A stretch of DNA of 64,000 nt. Source: DATJGR01 sp963735085 (GTDB taxonomy: Bacteria; Pseudomonadota; Gammaproteobacteria; Pseudomonadales; Azotimanducaceae). The stretch is from the NCBI GenBank assembly GCA_963735085.1, contig CAVTJP010000005.1, positions 1,178,001 to 1,242,000 of the forward strand, in the 5' to 3' direction. The notes below the pieces were generated by a model. That model was not told where the DNA came from, did not search any database, and worked only from the letters and a program-made list of their open reading frames with translations. Shown here piece after piece: positions 43,023 through 52,464 of the stretch; position 1 is the stretch's first letter; every line of letters starts with the position of its first letter. The position numbers and the translations under genes are program-made.

Positions 43023-43391
43023 ATGGCTCGTATTCTTGTAGTTGACGACTCTCCCACCGAAACCCATCAGTTCGTCAATGTATTGGCGAAGTATGGACAT
43101 CAGGTGTTGACGGCGGCATCTGGCACCGATGGTATCGACTTGGCGAACGAAGAACTCCCCGATGTTATTCTGATGGACGTCGTTATGCCGGGAATCAATG
43201 GGTTCCAGGCGACCCGCCAGCTGACGCGCAACACACAGACTCGTCATATTCCGGTGATAATCGTGTCGTCGAAGGACCAGGACACCGATCGCGTCTGGGG
43301 CCAGCGCCAAGGCGCCTCGGGTTATCTGACGAAACCGGTCGACGAAAAGACGCTGATCACAGCCGTCAACGGCGTCCTGGAAGACGACTAG
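43023..43391 (+). CDS. pilH: Twitching motility response regulator PilH
   Basis: 122-residue CheY-like receiver: D8-D9 in ILVVDDSPTETHQF, D52 in VILMDVVMPGINGFQATRQL, IIVSSKDQDTDRVWGQRQGA (WGxRQGA is typical of PilH) and YLTKPVDEKTL. In Pseudomonas PilH balances PilG, acting with retraction. It is 23 bp downstream of pilG. Confidence 0.96.
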   Translation: MARILVVDDSPTETHQFVNVLAKYGHQVLTAASGTDGIDLANEELPDVILMDVVMPGINGFQATRQLTRNTQTRHIPVIIVSSKDQDTDRVWGQRQGASGYLTKPVDEKTLITAVNGVLEDD

Positions 43392-43409
43392 ACTAGTAGG
43401 TTAGCGACG

Positions 43410-43946
43410 ATGGCAGCCAGTCAGGTGCTTCAGATTCTGCGTGACATCGAAGCGGACACGTTTCGCAACGCAGCGCCATTGCCGCACAAGCGAGACGCGA
43501 GACCGGAGTGGCAAGGCATCGGCTTCCAGTTGGGCGGTGTCCGTCTCGTATCCACTCTTGGTGAGGTCGGCGAGATCCTGAAACTGCCTCGAGTCACTGC
43601 GCTACCGCGTGTGCGTGAGTGGGTTGCTGGTGTCGCAAACGTGCGCGGAAGGTTGATTCCGGTCGTGGACCTGCACCGATATTTCGGTGTCACGGCAACG
43701 GTGCAACGGTTGCAGTGGCGACTGCTGATTGTTGATGGGGATGGCATCAGCTGTGGTCTCATCGTCGAACAGTCGCTGGGCATGCAGCATTTTCAGGAGG
43801 ACAGTTTCGAAAGTGGCAAACCTGAAGGGCTCGATGCGATCCACCCATTCATCAAGGGCGCGTATCGACATGGCGGGCGAATGTTCTACGTGGTCAGCCT
43901 GAAGACACTCGTTCGGGACGAACGGTTCTTAAACGTAGCGGAATAA
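43410..43946 (+). CDS. pilI: Chemotaxis adaptor PilI (CheW-like)
   Basis: 178 aa CheW domain: GIGFQLGGVRLVSTLGEVGE, LPRVREWVAGVANVRGRLIP with the NxRG motif, VDLHRYFG, and LLIVDGDGISCGLIVEQSLG. It should couple the MCP PilJ to the kinase ChpA. The length equals that of Pseudomonas PilI as I recall it. It lies between pilH and pilJ. Confidence 0.95.
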   Translation: MAASQVLQILRDIEADTFRNAAPLPHKRDARPEWQGIGFQLGGVRLVSTLGEVGEILKLPRVTALPRVREWVAGVANVRGRLIPVVDLHRYFGVTATVQRLQWRLLIVDGDGISCGLIVEQSLGMQHFQEDSFESGKPEGLDAIHPFIKGAYRHGGRMFYVVSLKTLVRDERFLNVAE

Positions 43947-43958
43947 CGGAAAAGGGAT

Positions 43959-45194
43959 ATGAAGACGAACAGGGTTTCGGCGAGTCCGCTGTTGAGTGCG
44001 TTGATCGTGCTGCTGACGGTCACGTTGGGTGCGATGATATTCGTGATCGTCACGGACGACCGATCGGTGACCGGGAACAACCCACTAATGCTCGCCGTCG
44101 GCAGCATCGTGTTGGTGTCCATCATCGCGATGCTGTTGCTGCGTGACGCACGCAACCGGCTCACCGAACAGGCGGAACAGAACGAAAGGAATCAGGCGGC
44201 CATTCTTCAACTACTCGATGAACTGGCTGATCTTGCTGAAGGCGACCTGACGGTACACGCATCAGTGACCGAGAATTTCACGGGCGCCATTGCGGATTCA
44301 ATCAATTTTGCGATTGACCAGATGCGCGGCCTCGTATCGAACATCAATCGCGTATCCGTGCGTGTTGCGCGGGCGGCGGAAGAAACGCAGCAAACTGCGC
44401 GCGGCCTCGCTAATGCATCCGACAACCAAGCGCGCGAAATTACCGCGGCGTCGACGGCCATCAACGAGATGGCGGTGTCGATCGACCATGTGTCGTCGAA
44501 CGCAGCCGAATCCGCCGCTGTTGCCGAACGAGCCGTGGCGATTGCGAACAAAGGCGCCGATGTGGTGCAGGCGACGATTGGCGGAATGGACACGATTCGC
44601 GGCCAGATTCAGGAAACGTCCAAGCGGATCAAGCGCCTGGGAGAGTCGAGCCAGGAAATTGGTGACATTGTATCGTTGATCAACGATATCGCTGACCAAA
44701 CCAATATCCTATCGTTGAACGCCGCAATCCAGGCGTCGATGGCGGGCGATGCGGGACGCGGCTTCGCGGTCGTCGCAGACGAAGTACAGCGTCTCGCAGA
44801 GCGATCGTCCGCGGCGACGAAGCAGATCGCCGCGCTCGTCAAGACGATTCAAACGGACACGAATGAAGCAGTCATCTCCATGGAGCAGACGACGACGGAA
44901 GTCGTCAGTGGCGCAAAACGCGCGCAGGATGCGGGTGTCGCGCTTGAGGAGATCGAAAGCGTATCGACCTCGCTTGCCGAATTGATTCAGAACATCAGCA
45001 ACGCGGCACGGCAACAGGCGGCCTCCGCCGGCCACGTGTCGAATACGATGGGCGTCATTCAGGAGATCACCTCGCAGACCGCCAACGGTACCGAAGCAAC
45101 AGCGAAGTCAGTCGGCGCGTTGGCTGAAATGGCGAACGAGATGCGCGTATCGGTTGAGTTCTTCAAGCTGCCCGGCGAATCGAAGTCTCGTTGA
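43959..45194 (+). CDS. pilJ: Methyl-accepting chemotaxis protein PilJ, lacking a periplasmic domain
   Basis: 411 aa instead of the usual roughly 680 aa of PilJ. TM1 spans about residues 11-31 and TM2 about 44-62, with only about 12 residues (TDDRSVTGNNPLM) between, so there is no periplasmic sensing domain. A coiled signalling domain follows, with the PilJ-specific tip ADQTNILSLNAAIQASMAGD and AGRGFAVVADEVQRLAERSS. The region just after TM2 (EQAEQNERNQAAILQLLDEL) is HAMP-like or a linker. The neighbours (pilI upstream 12 bp, chpA downstream 60 bp) and intact frame argue for a genuinely short gene rather than a sequencing error. Pilin/contact sensing by the periplasmic part must be absent or done elsewhere. 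Confidence 0.93.
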   Translation: MKTNRVSASPLLSALIVLLTVTLGAMIFVIVTDDRSVTGNNPLMLAVGSIVLVSIIAMLLLRDARNRLTEQAEQNERNQAAILQLLDELADLAEGDLTVHASVTENFTGAIADSINFAIDQMRGLVSNINRVSVRVARAAEETQQTARGLANASDNQAREITAASTAINEMAVSIDHVSSNAAESAAVAERAVAIANKGADVVQATIGGMDTIRGQIQETSKRIKRLGESSQEIGDIVSLINDIADQTNILSLNAAIQASMAGDAGRGFAVVADEVQRLAERSSAATKQIAALVKTIQTDTNEAVISMEQTTTEVVSGAKRAQDAGVALEEIESVSTSLAELIQNISNAARQQAASAGHVSNTMGVIQEITSQTANGTEATAKSVGALAEMANEMRVSVEFFKLPGESKSR

Positions 45195-45254
45195 GCAACG
45201 CAACGTAGAATCCGCGCTGCGGCGCTTCCACCGAACTGCCGACTGGATAGGCGA

Positions 45255-48200
45255 ATGACCGAAAGCCGAGAACATTTTGCGCTGGACTGGATCAAGCGCG
45301 AGATCGACGAAACGCTGAAGTCAGCGCGTCAGGCACTGGAAGCCTACGCGGAGTCGGAGCGCGACGAAACGCGAATGCGTGCTTGTCTGACGTATCTGCA
45401 TCAAGTGCACGGCACTCTGTTGATGCTGGAGCTCACTGGGGTCACGGTCCTCAGCGACGAGATGGAACAACTCGCGCAGGCGCTACTCCATGGTTCGGTA
45501 GCGAACGTAGCTGATGCGCAACAGCTGTTGATGCAAGGCATTCTGCAGCTGCCGGCCTATCTGGAGGAAATCCAGAAAGGGCTGCCGGACTCGCGTCGCG
45601 CAGTACTCCCGCTTGCCAACGAGCTACGTGGGGCGCGGGGTGCCGAACGATTTCCGGATGCGGGGTCGCGTGCTGGTGTGTCACTTCATGGTACCGCGAC
45701 CAGCGAGACACTAAAGCGATTCGATCAGATCGATGGCACCGAAAAAGCACGGCGCATTCGCGCAGCCTATCAGCAGGTACTGTTGTCGGTTCTGAAGGGT
45801 GAAGGCTCACACAACGCGCTCGCGACGCTCGCTAAAGTCGCCGCCGGGCTCGAACGAATTTGCGAGAATACACCGTACACAGCACTGTGGCGCGCGTTCT
45901 CCGCGTTTGTCGCGGCACTCTCGGAAAGTAAGGCGCACCTGAGCGGAGATGTGGTGCGCTTGCTACGCCGCGTCGATGCAGAGATCAAGGCGCTTGCCCA
46001 AAATGGCGTCGCCGCGTTGACGCGGCCACTTTCGCTGGATCTCGTCAAGCAACTCGTCGATGCCGCGCGTGAGCATGGCAACACCGATCCGGACATCAAG
46101 TTACTGGGCGACGCGATTGCAGAGGAGCCCGCGGAGGATCGGGTCGCCATCTCGAAGCGCGAAGCCATACATACGGCTGCGGCTGCACTTCGCGAGGAAC
46201 TCGCGGCTGTAAAGGATTCGCTCGATCTGTTCGTTCGAAGCGATCCGCGCTCGACCGAGCAGCTTTTGCAGTTGACCGTGCCGCTGAAGCAGATTGGAAG
46301 CACTTTGTCGATCCTGGGGTTCGAGAGTTCACGCGCAGTGATCGCCGATCAGATCGAGGCGATGCAAGGCGCCGTTCAGGATGGCGCCTGCGACGAAGTA
46401 CTCCTTTTGGGGGTCGCGTCCGCACTGTTACAGGTGGACGAGAATTTAGCGGCGATTGCGAAGCAACGCGGTCGTATGAGCAGCACGCCGGACGCGTCCG
46501 GGCTGGTCAGTGAAGCACAAGTCGCAGTGTTGGGTGAAGCGCGCACCGGGCTCGACCAGATTAAGCAAGCTGTAGTCGACTATGTATCGGCGCAGTGGGA
46601 TCCGAGTCGTCTCGTCGACGTGCCCGCGTTGCTGTCGGCGGTGCAGGGCGCGCTCGCGATGGTAACGCTGGTGCGTCCGGCAGAACAGTTGGGCCGATGC
46701 GCGAAGTACGTCGCCAACGAACTCATTGCGGGGCGTGCGCCAGATTGGACCGGTCTTGATGCGTTCGCCGACGCTATCAGTGGAATCGACTACTACCTCG
46801 AACGATTTTGTGACGACCCGGCACAGCCAGGCGAGGAAATTCTGGGCGTCGTCGAGCGGAGTTTGGTACAGCTTGGATATGGGGAAGGTAGCGAACGTGC
46901 GCTGCGACCCGTCGAATTGCCTCCCATAGAGACCGTATCCGAATCTCCAATAGCCGCCGAGCCCGAGACATCCATTGATCCGGCTATGGAAGAAGCGCCG
47001 GCCGCGGTCCATACCGAGCCTGATAACGAAGAACCGAAGTTCGAAGAGGAAGCGCAGGAACTGCCTCTGGAAGCGGACCTTGCGGGTGACTTTGAACTCG
47101 TCGTCGAAGACCCGGACGAAGTATCGAGCGGTCCGGTGAGCGTTGATGAATTGGAAGACGACGCGTTCGACCTGGACGATCTGCAGCTTGGGTCTGATTC
47201 GAATCGCGCCGACGGCACCACGCCGCACCTCGAAGCGCCATCCTTCGCCCCTGCTGAATCGACCGATTTCAGTGACGAGGACTTGCAGACCATTGCCGAT
47301 GACGTGCCGGCGTCGCATGACGATCTCGAAGTCGAAGCACTTGCAAACACCCCGCGGCGTCAGATCGCCGAAGCCCCTACCGACATCGACGATGACATCC
47401 TCGAGATCTTCGTCGAAGAAGTTGGCGAGGTACTCGAGCGTGTCGATTTGTGGTTACCCCAATGGACGAGCGATTTCGCCAACGACGAAGCGCTTTTGGA
47501 GGTACGCCGTGCTTTCCACACGCTGAAAGGCAGCGGTCGTATTGTTGGCGCGAACCTCATCGGTGAGCTTGCCTGGTCGGTGGAAAACATGTTCAACCGG
47601 GTGATGGACGGCACCGTCGCACCGAACGCGCAAATTGGTAGCGTGGCTGGCGAGGCGAGATCAGCGATACCCGGCCTATGCCGGGCGTTCGAGAGTCGCC
47701 GGTCCATAGCCGATAGCCAAGTTGTAGGCATCATGGAAAGGGCGGATGTTCTGGCCTCGGGCGGCCGCCTCGAAGAACTCCTGGATGAGAGTTCGAGCCA
47801 AGTGATTCCACAGAGCGAAGCTGAAGATCGTTTTGCGATGTCGCAAACCGGCGATTCACCGGATTCTTCGGCGCAACTGAACAGACACAGTTCTGCCGAC
47901 GAAGCGGAGACGTTCGCGCTGTTCGAGCAGGAGGCAGCGCTACATCTAGCCGTACTGGAGGAGCGCTTCCAGCGAACGGATACAGCGGGCACAAATGCAC
48001 TGACAGACGATGTGGTGCGCGCGCTTCATACCCTGCGTGGCAGCGCGTCGATGGCAGGAGTAGACAGCGTGTCGGGCATCGCCGGGCCCCTCTACCGAGT
48101 CGTCAGTGAAGCGCGTGACGTCGGTATGCGTGCTGGTCCCGACATCATCGATTTCGTTCAGCAGGGCGTGTTCGCGCTGCGTCGCACGCTCAATGCCGTG

Positions 48201-51200
48201 TCGGAGGGCGCCGAACCGCACGAGGATGTTGCGTCGTTCGAAGCGGAGGCGGACCGTCTGGTCGCGACACTTGGCGAAGCTGGGGCTGGTGCGGCTTCGG
48301 CGCTTCTCAGTTTGGATGGTGCGCCGGTGTTGCTCGGTGCGCGTGATTTCCTGACGGGATGGCGCGATGGTGCGATGGACCTCGGCGCGCTGTCGGATAC
48401 CGTCGCGGCGCTGCACGAGTTGCGGAACGAAGCGGAAAGCCAAAGCCAGCCGCCAATTGCGCATTTGTGCGACGGATTGATCGCGGCCTATGAGCGTCTC
48501 GAAGACCATCCGTTGAGCAATGCGGCACATGCGGTACTGAGCCACGCACACGAGCTTCTGCTAAGCATGTTCGACGCCATCGCTGCACAGCAGGCTCTGC
48601 CGGACCCAGCGGACGAACTCGTGGCGTTGTCCGAAATACAAGGGACCAGTATTGGCGCTGACGAACCCGATCCACTTGAATCAGGCGATCGAGCCTCGCC
48701 ATCAGCACATGTCGTCGACTTCCCGACATTCGTCCGACCTTCTGAAACGATGCATGAAGAACGCCAGGAAAAGTCGATCGAGTCAGAGCCAGAATTGCCA
48801 AACGCGCCGATACTGGAAGAGCGTGTTGAGGCGCCCGCTCCAATGGATGGCGATGCTGCGTCGCACCCAAGTATCACATTGCCGCCGGATACCGACCCAG
48901 AAATCCTCGAGATCTTCTTCGAAGAAGCGGAGGAACTGCTGGAAGCAATCGATCAGAGTATTCACGATTGGCTCGCAGCCCCCGATAACCGCATTCATCT
49001 CGAAAACCTATTGCGCGCGTTGCACACCCTGAAAGGCGGAGCACGCCTAGCCGGCTTGTCGGCGCTGGGCGACGACGCGCACGGGTTCGAATCGTTCCTG
49101 ATCAGTGTGCAAGGCAAGCCTGCGTTGCCTGACGGATTCTTTGATTCGTTGCAGTTGCGTCACGACGAGATGGTCGTTGGGGTAAATGCACTGAAGGCGG
49201 CCGCCAGCGGTGGCGGCGCAATACCTGACGCGACGACAACCACGAGACAGGCCGTGCCGCCGCCGATCCAGGCATCGAAACCATCGGCCGCCCCCTCGTC
49301 GGGAAGCGCAACACCATCGGCGCCCGTCGCGCGAGTCGTTGTCGAAGATCCCGTGGACACGTCCACGCCTGAAGCGCGCAACGACGAATCCGTTGGCGGC
49401 CGCGCCGTCCAGGACCCGCGCGAGATGGTTCGCGTATCGGCAGGATTGCTCGAGCAGTTGGTCAACCTCGCCGGTGAGAGCAGCATCATCCGCTCGCGCG
49501 TTGAGCAGGGCATGAACGATTTCAGCGCGTCGCTGGAAGAGATGGAGATCACGATCGAACGCGTGCGCGAGCAGTTGCGCCGCCTCGAGATCGAAACCGA
49601 AACGCAGGTGCTGTTCCGCCGTGAAGTCAGTCAGGGCCAGGACTACGAAGAGTTCGATCCCCTCGAGATGGATCGATACTCGCAATTGCAGCAGCTTTCA
49701 CGATCATTGTCCGAGAGCGCGTCGGACATGCTCGACCTCAAGGAGACGCTCGCCTTCAAGGCGCGCGAATCTGAAACGCTGCTGATCCAGCAGGCACGCG
49801 TCAATACCGAGTTGCAAGAAGGCTTGATGCGGACGCGCATGGTGCCTTTCAACCGACTGCTGCCGCGGTTGCGTCGCACAGTCCGCCAGGTATCACGTGA
49901 CCTCGGCAAAGAGGTCGATTTCCACGCGTACAACGCCGAAGGCGAACTCGATCGTAATGTGCTCGAACGCATGGTCCCGCCGCTGGAGCACATGCTGCGC
50001 AACGCGGTAGACCATGGCATCGAGCGCGCAGAGTTTCGCCGTGGCTTCGGCAAGCCTGATGTCGGTCGCATTGACCTGCGGTTATCGCGCGAAGCCGGTG
50101 ACGTGGTCATCGAGATCTCCGACGACGGAGCCGGCATTGATGTCGAATCGGTTCGCGCCAAAGCGCTCGAGCGCGGTTTGATGACGGCCGATGCGAAGTT
50201 GCGCGATGACGAGATCCTGCAATTCGTGTTGGCGCCAGGCTTCAGTACCGCGAAATCGGTCACCCAGATCTCCGGCCGGGGCGTCGGAATGGACGTCGTC
50301 CACAGCGCAGTGAAGCAGCTCGGCGGCAGCATCACGATTATGTCGATTGCGGGCAAAGGTACGCGATTTACGGTGCGATTGCCGTTCACCGTTTCGGTGA
50401 ACCGCGCATTGATGGTGTCGGTCGGCGAGGATCAATATGCGATTCCACTGAACACGATCGAGGGCATCGTGCGCGTGTCCGGCGTTGAACTCGAAAAGCT
50501 GTATGGTCCCGACGGCGGTGGATTCGAGTACGCCGGTGTGCCGTACCGGGTGCGTTACCTCGGCAGCTTTATTGGTCGCGACTATGTGGCGTTGTCAGAT
50601 CGCGGCTCGGTGCCAGTGGTGCTGGTCCGTTCCGGCGATCGTGCTGTGGCGGTGCATGTCGACGGCGTGCAGGGTAGCCGCGAAATTGTGGTGAAGAGCC
50701 TTGGCCCGCAGTTTGCCGGCGTGGGTGGTATTTCCGGCGCGACCATTCTGGGCGACGGGAGCGTCGTTGTGATCCTTGACCTGCTTGCGTTGATTCGTGC
50801 GCAGACGGCACCGGTCTACGCGAACGGGACGCCCGCGGCTGCAGCGGATCGGCCGACATGCGTGATGGTCGTCGATGATTCGGTGACGGTACGCAAAGTC
50901 ACCTCGCGGCTCCTCGAACGACAGGGCATGGACGTCATCCTCGCCAAAGACGGTGTCGAAGCCGTCGCGATGCTGCAGGAACGCAGACCGGACATCATGT
51001 TGCTCGATATCGAGATGCCACGGATGGACGGCTTCGAAGTGGCGCGCCAGATTCGCCACGACGAGCGGCTTTCGAATCTGCCGATCGTGATGATCAGCTC
51101 ACGTACCGGAGCCAAGCACCAGGAGCGTGCTGAAGAACTCGGCGTGAATCGTTTCCTGGGCAAGCCGTTCCAGGAGAACGAATTGCTCGCGACGATCGAA

Positions 51201-51215
51201 GAGCTTGTTCGGTAG
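45255..51215 (+). CDS. chpA: Chemosensory hybrid histidine kinase ChpA (CheA-like)
   Basis: 1986 aa, shorter than Pseudomonas ChpA (about 2470). Residues 1-110 are an Hpt-like helical domain with LHQVHG (H49 at the phosphoacceptor place); about 110-560 is helical FimL-like sequence; an acidic linker follows. Canonical Hpt domains carry H755 (FHTLKGSGR), H925 (LHTLRGSAS) and H1257 (LHTLKGGAR). Then come the CheA dimerisation domain (from about 1390, REMVRVSAGLLEQLVNLAGE), the ATPase (HMLRNAVDHG about 1580, DDGAG about 1624, SGRGVGMDVV), a CheW domain (AIPLNTIEGIVRV) and a C-terminal receiver with D1918. Phosphorelay targets are PilG and PilH. Confidence 0.95.
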   Translation: MTESREHFALDWIKREIDETLKSARQALEAYAESERDETRMRACLTYLHQVHGTLLMLELTGVTVLSDEMEQLAQALLHGSVANVADAQQLLMQGILQLPAYLEEIQKGLPDSRRAVLPLANELRGARGAERFPDAGSRAGVSLHGTATSETLKRFDQIDGTEKARRIRAAYQQVLLSVLKGEGSHNALATLAKVAAGLERICENTPYTALWRAFSAFVAALSESKAHLSGDVVRLLRRVDAEIKALAQNGVAALTRPLSLDLVKQLVDAAREHGNTDPDIKLLGDAIAEEPAEDRVAISKREAIHTAAAALREELAAVKDSLDLFVRSDPRSTEQLLQLTVPLKQIGSTLSILGFESSRAVIADQIEAMQGAVQDGACDEVLLLGVASALLQVDENLAAIAKQRGRMSSTPDASGLVSEAQVAVLGEARTGLDQIKQAVVDYVSAQWDPSRLVDVPALLSAVQGALAMVTLVRPAEQLGRCAKYVANELIAGRAPDWTGLDAFADAISGIDYYLERFCDDPAQPGEEILGVVERSLVQLGYGEGSERALRPVELPPIETVSESPIAAEPETSIDPAMEEAPAAVHTEPDNEEPKFEEEAQELPLEADLAGDFELVVEDPDEVSSGPVSVDELEDDAFDLDDLQLGSDSNRADGTTPHLEAPSFAPAESTDFSDEDLQTIADDVPASHDDLEVEALANTPRRQIAEAPTDIDDDILEIFVEEVGEVLERVDLWLPQWTSDFANDEALLEVRRAFHTLKGSGRIVGANLIGELAWSVENMFNRVMDGTVAPNAQIGSVAGEARSAIPGLCRAFESRRSIADSQVVGIMERADVLASGGRLEELLDESSSQVIPQSEAEDRFAMSQTGDSPDSSAQLNRHSSADEAETFALFEQEAALHLAVLEERFQRTDTAGTNALTDDVVRALHTLRGSASMAGVDSVSGIAGPLYRVVSEARDVGMRAGPDIIDFVQQGVFALRRTLNAVSEGAEPHEDVASFEAEADRLVATLGEAGAGAASALLSLDGAPVLLGARDFLTGWRDGAMDLGALSDTVAALHELRNEAESQSQPPIAHLCDGLIAAYERLEDHPLSNAAHAVLSHAHELLLSMFDAIAAQQALPDPADELVALSEIQGTSIGADEPDPLESGDRASPSAHVVDFPTFVRPSETMHEERQEKSIESEPELPNAPILEERVEAPAPMDGDAASHPSITLPPDTDPEILEIFFEEAEELLEAIDQSIHDWLAAPDNRIHLENLLRALHTLKGGARLAGLSALGDDAHGFESFLISVQGKPALPDGFFDSLQLRHDEMVVGVNALKAAASGGGAIPDATTTTRQAVPPPIQASKPSAAPSSGSATPSAPVARVVVEDPVDTSTPEARNDESVGGRAVQDPREMVRVSAGLLEQLVNLAGESSIIRSRVEQGMNDFSASLEEMEITIERVREQLRRLEIETETQVLFRREVSQGQDYEEFDPLEMDRYSQLQQLSRSLSESASDMLDLKETLAFKARESETLLIQQARVNTELQEGLMRTRMVPFNRLLPRLRRTVRQVSRDLGKEVDFHAYNAEGELDRNVLERMVPPLEHMLRNAVDHGIERAEFRRGFGKPDVGRIDLRLSREAGDVVIEISDDGAGIDVESVRAKALERGLMTADAKLRDDEILQFVLAPGFSTAKSVTQISGRGVGMDVVHSAVKQLGGSITIMSIAGKGTRFTVRLPFTVSVNRALMVSVGEDQYAIPLNTIEGIVRVSGVELEKLYGPDGGGFEYAGVPYRVRYLGSFIGRDYVALSDRGSVPVVLVRSGDRAVAVHVDGVQGSREIVVKSLGPQFAGVGGISGATILGDGSVVVILDLLALIRAQTAPVYANGTPAAAADRPTCVMVVDDSVTVRKVTSRLLERQGMDVILAKDGVEAVAMLQERRPDIMLLDIEMPRMDGFEVARQIRHDERLSNLPIVMISSRTGAKHQERAEELGVNRFLGKPFQENELLATIEELVR

Positions 51216-51239
51216 AGTTCGTAATAGGGATTTTCGCAA

Positions 51240-51707
51240 ATGGCGGCGCTACTGGCAGTGGACACGAAGGAACTCGCATGTGTGATGATTCCGCTTGCGC
51301 AGACCCACCTGGTGCTGCCCAACGTAACCATCGCGGAAATTCTGCCGTGGCGCCGCATCAAGCCGTTGGCCGATGGGCCGAAGTGGTGCCTGGGCATGCT
51401 CGGGTGGCGCGGCGAAACCGTGCCGGTGATTCAGTTCGAGTCGCTCAACGGTGGTGAACTGGTCGCTGCTGGTCACGGTCGATGTCTGTTGATCATGAAC
51501 CGGGCGCGAAGCGCCTCGGGACGCGCGTTTTATGCGCTGGCGTCATCCGGCTTGCCGCGCATCGTGCACCTGTCGGACGACGATCTACAGAACCGTTCGG
51601 TGCGCCTCGGGCCCGCAGAAGTGGCGTCGCTCCGCGTCGGGACCGAACCCGCAATCGTCCCAAACCTGTCGTTCATCGAAGAGCAACTCGCGACGCTACG
51701 CGGCTGA
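51240..51707 (+). CDS. chpC: CheW-like adaptor ChpC
   Basis: 155 aa CheW domain: MIPLAQTHLVLPNVTIAEIL, KWCLGMLGWRGETVPVIQFE with the WRGETVPV coupling segment, and LLIMNRARSASGRAFYALAS. Its place directly behind chpA, as in Pseudomonas where chpB separates them, supports ChpC. It probably links additional receptors to ChpA. chpB is missing from the 24-bp gap. Confidence 0.88.
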   Translation: MAALLAVDTKELACVMIPLAQTHLVLPNVTIAEILPWRRIKPLADGPKWCLGMLGWRGETVPVIQFESLNGGELVAAGHGRCLLIMNRARSASGRAFYALASSGLPRIVHLSDDDLQNRSVRLGPAEVASLRVGTEPAIVPNLSFIEEQLATLRG

Positions 51708-51735
51708 GTTTGCGCCGGCACGAGACGTCACTACG

Positions 51736-52464
51736 CTAAGGCGCGCTCCACCCCCACGCTTGACGCATGATTGCCAGTGCTGCCAGCGGCGCGGTGTCGG
51801 CACGCAATGTCAAACCGCCGAGCCCCATTGCGCGCGCGCCACGAGCGAGCGCGGCCGCTCGCTCGGCGTCGCTGAAGCCGCCCTCGGGTCCCACCAACAG
51901 CATCGTATCGTCCAGTGCGAGCGCGTTGTCGATCGGCACTGCGCCGGGGTCGAGCAGTAATGTCTGCCTGACATCCCGCTGCTCGAGTAGCGCCGCGAGC
52001 GACAGGGGTGCATGGAGCGTCGGTACACGCAATCGGCCGCACTGCTCGGCGGCACTCGTCAGAATACGCTGCCAATGCGTTTCACGACGCAATGCACGCG
52101 CGCCTTGGAAACGCGCCTCGGTGCGCTCGGTGTCGATCAGCCATATGTCGGTTGCGCCGAGTTCGGTGGCCTTTTGCAGAACAAAGTCGAGACGGTCACC
52201 CTTGAGCATGGCCTGCGCAAGGTGCAGCCTCACGCGTGGCATCGGTTCAGATACGGCGATCGATCCAACCTGCACCTCACATGCGCGGGGATCCGCGTTG
52301 TCGATTTTGGCGACGTAACCGTCGCCATCACCGCAGAACAACAACACAAGATCGCCACGCCGCTGGCGCAGCACGCGACAGAGATAGTGTGAGCGACCCG
52401 GATCGAGTGTCAGCGAAGTGTTGGCGATCAACCGGTCAGCGACGTGCAGGCGTCGTTCAGCCAT
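51736..52464 (-). CDS. rsmE: 16S rRNA (uracil(1498)-N(3))-methyltransferase
   Basis: 242 aa SPOUT methyltransferase. Visible: RSHYLCRVLRQRRGDLVLLF (PUA-like N-terminus), AMLKGDRLDFVLQKATELGA, ERTEARFQGARALRRETHWQ, AAEQCGRLRVPTLHAPLSL and the knot motif LLVGPEGGFSDAERAAA, then LGGLTLRADTAPLAALAI. It overlaps the metF stop by 8 bp. Confidence 0.95.
   Translation of the reverse strand: MAERRLHVADRLIANTSLTLDPGRSHYLCRVLRQRRGDLVLLFCGDGDGYVAKIDNADPRACEVQVGSIAVSEPMPRVRLHLAQAMLKGDRLDFVLQKATELGATDIWLIDTERTEARFQGARALRRETHWQRILTSAAEQCGRLRVPTLHAPLSLAALLEQRDVRQTLLLDPGAVPIDNALALDDTMLLVGPEGGFSDAERAAALARGARAMGLGGLTLRADTAPLAALAIMRQAWGWSAP

Noticed and set aside
46446..47318. Minus-strand open frame opposite chpA
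   Set aside because: Antisense to chpA; arginine-rich composition typical of shadow frames.
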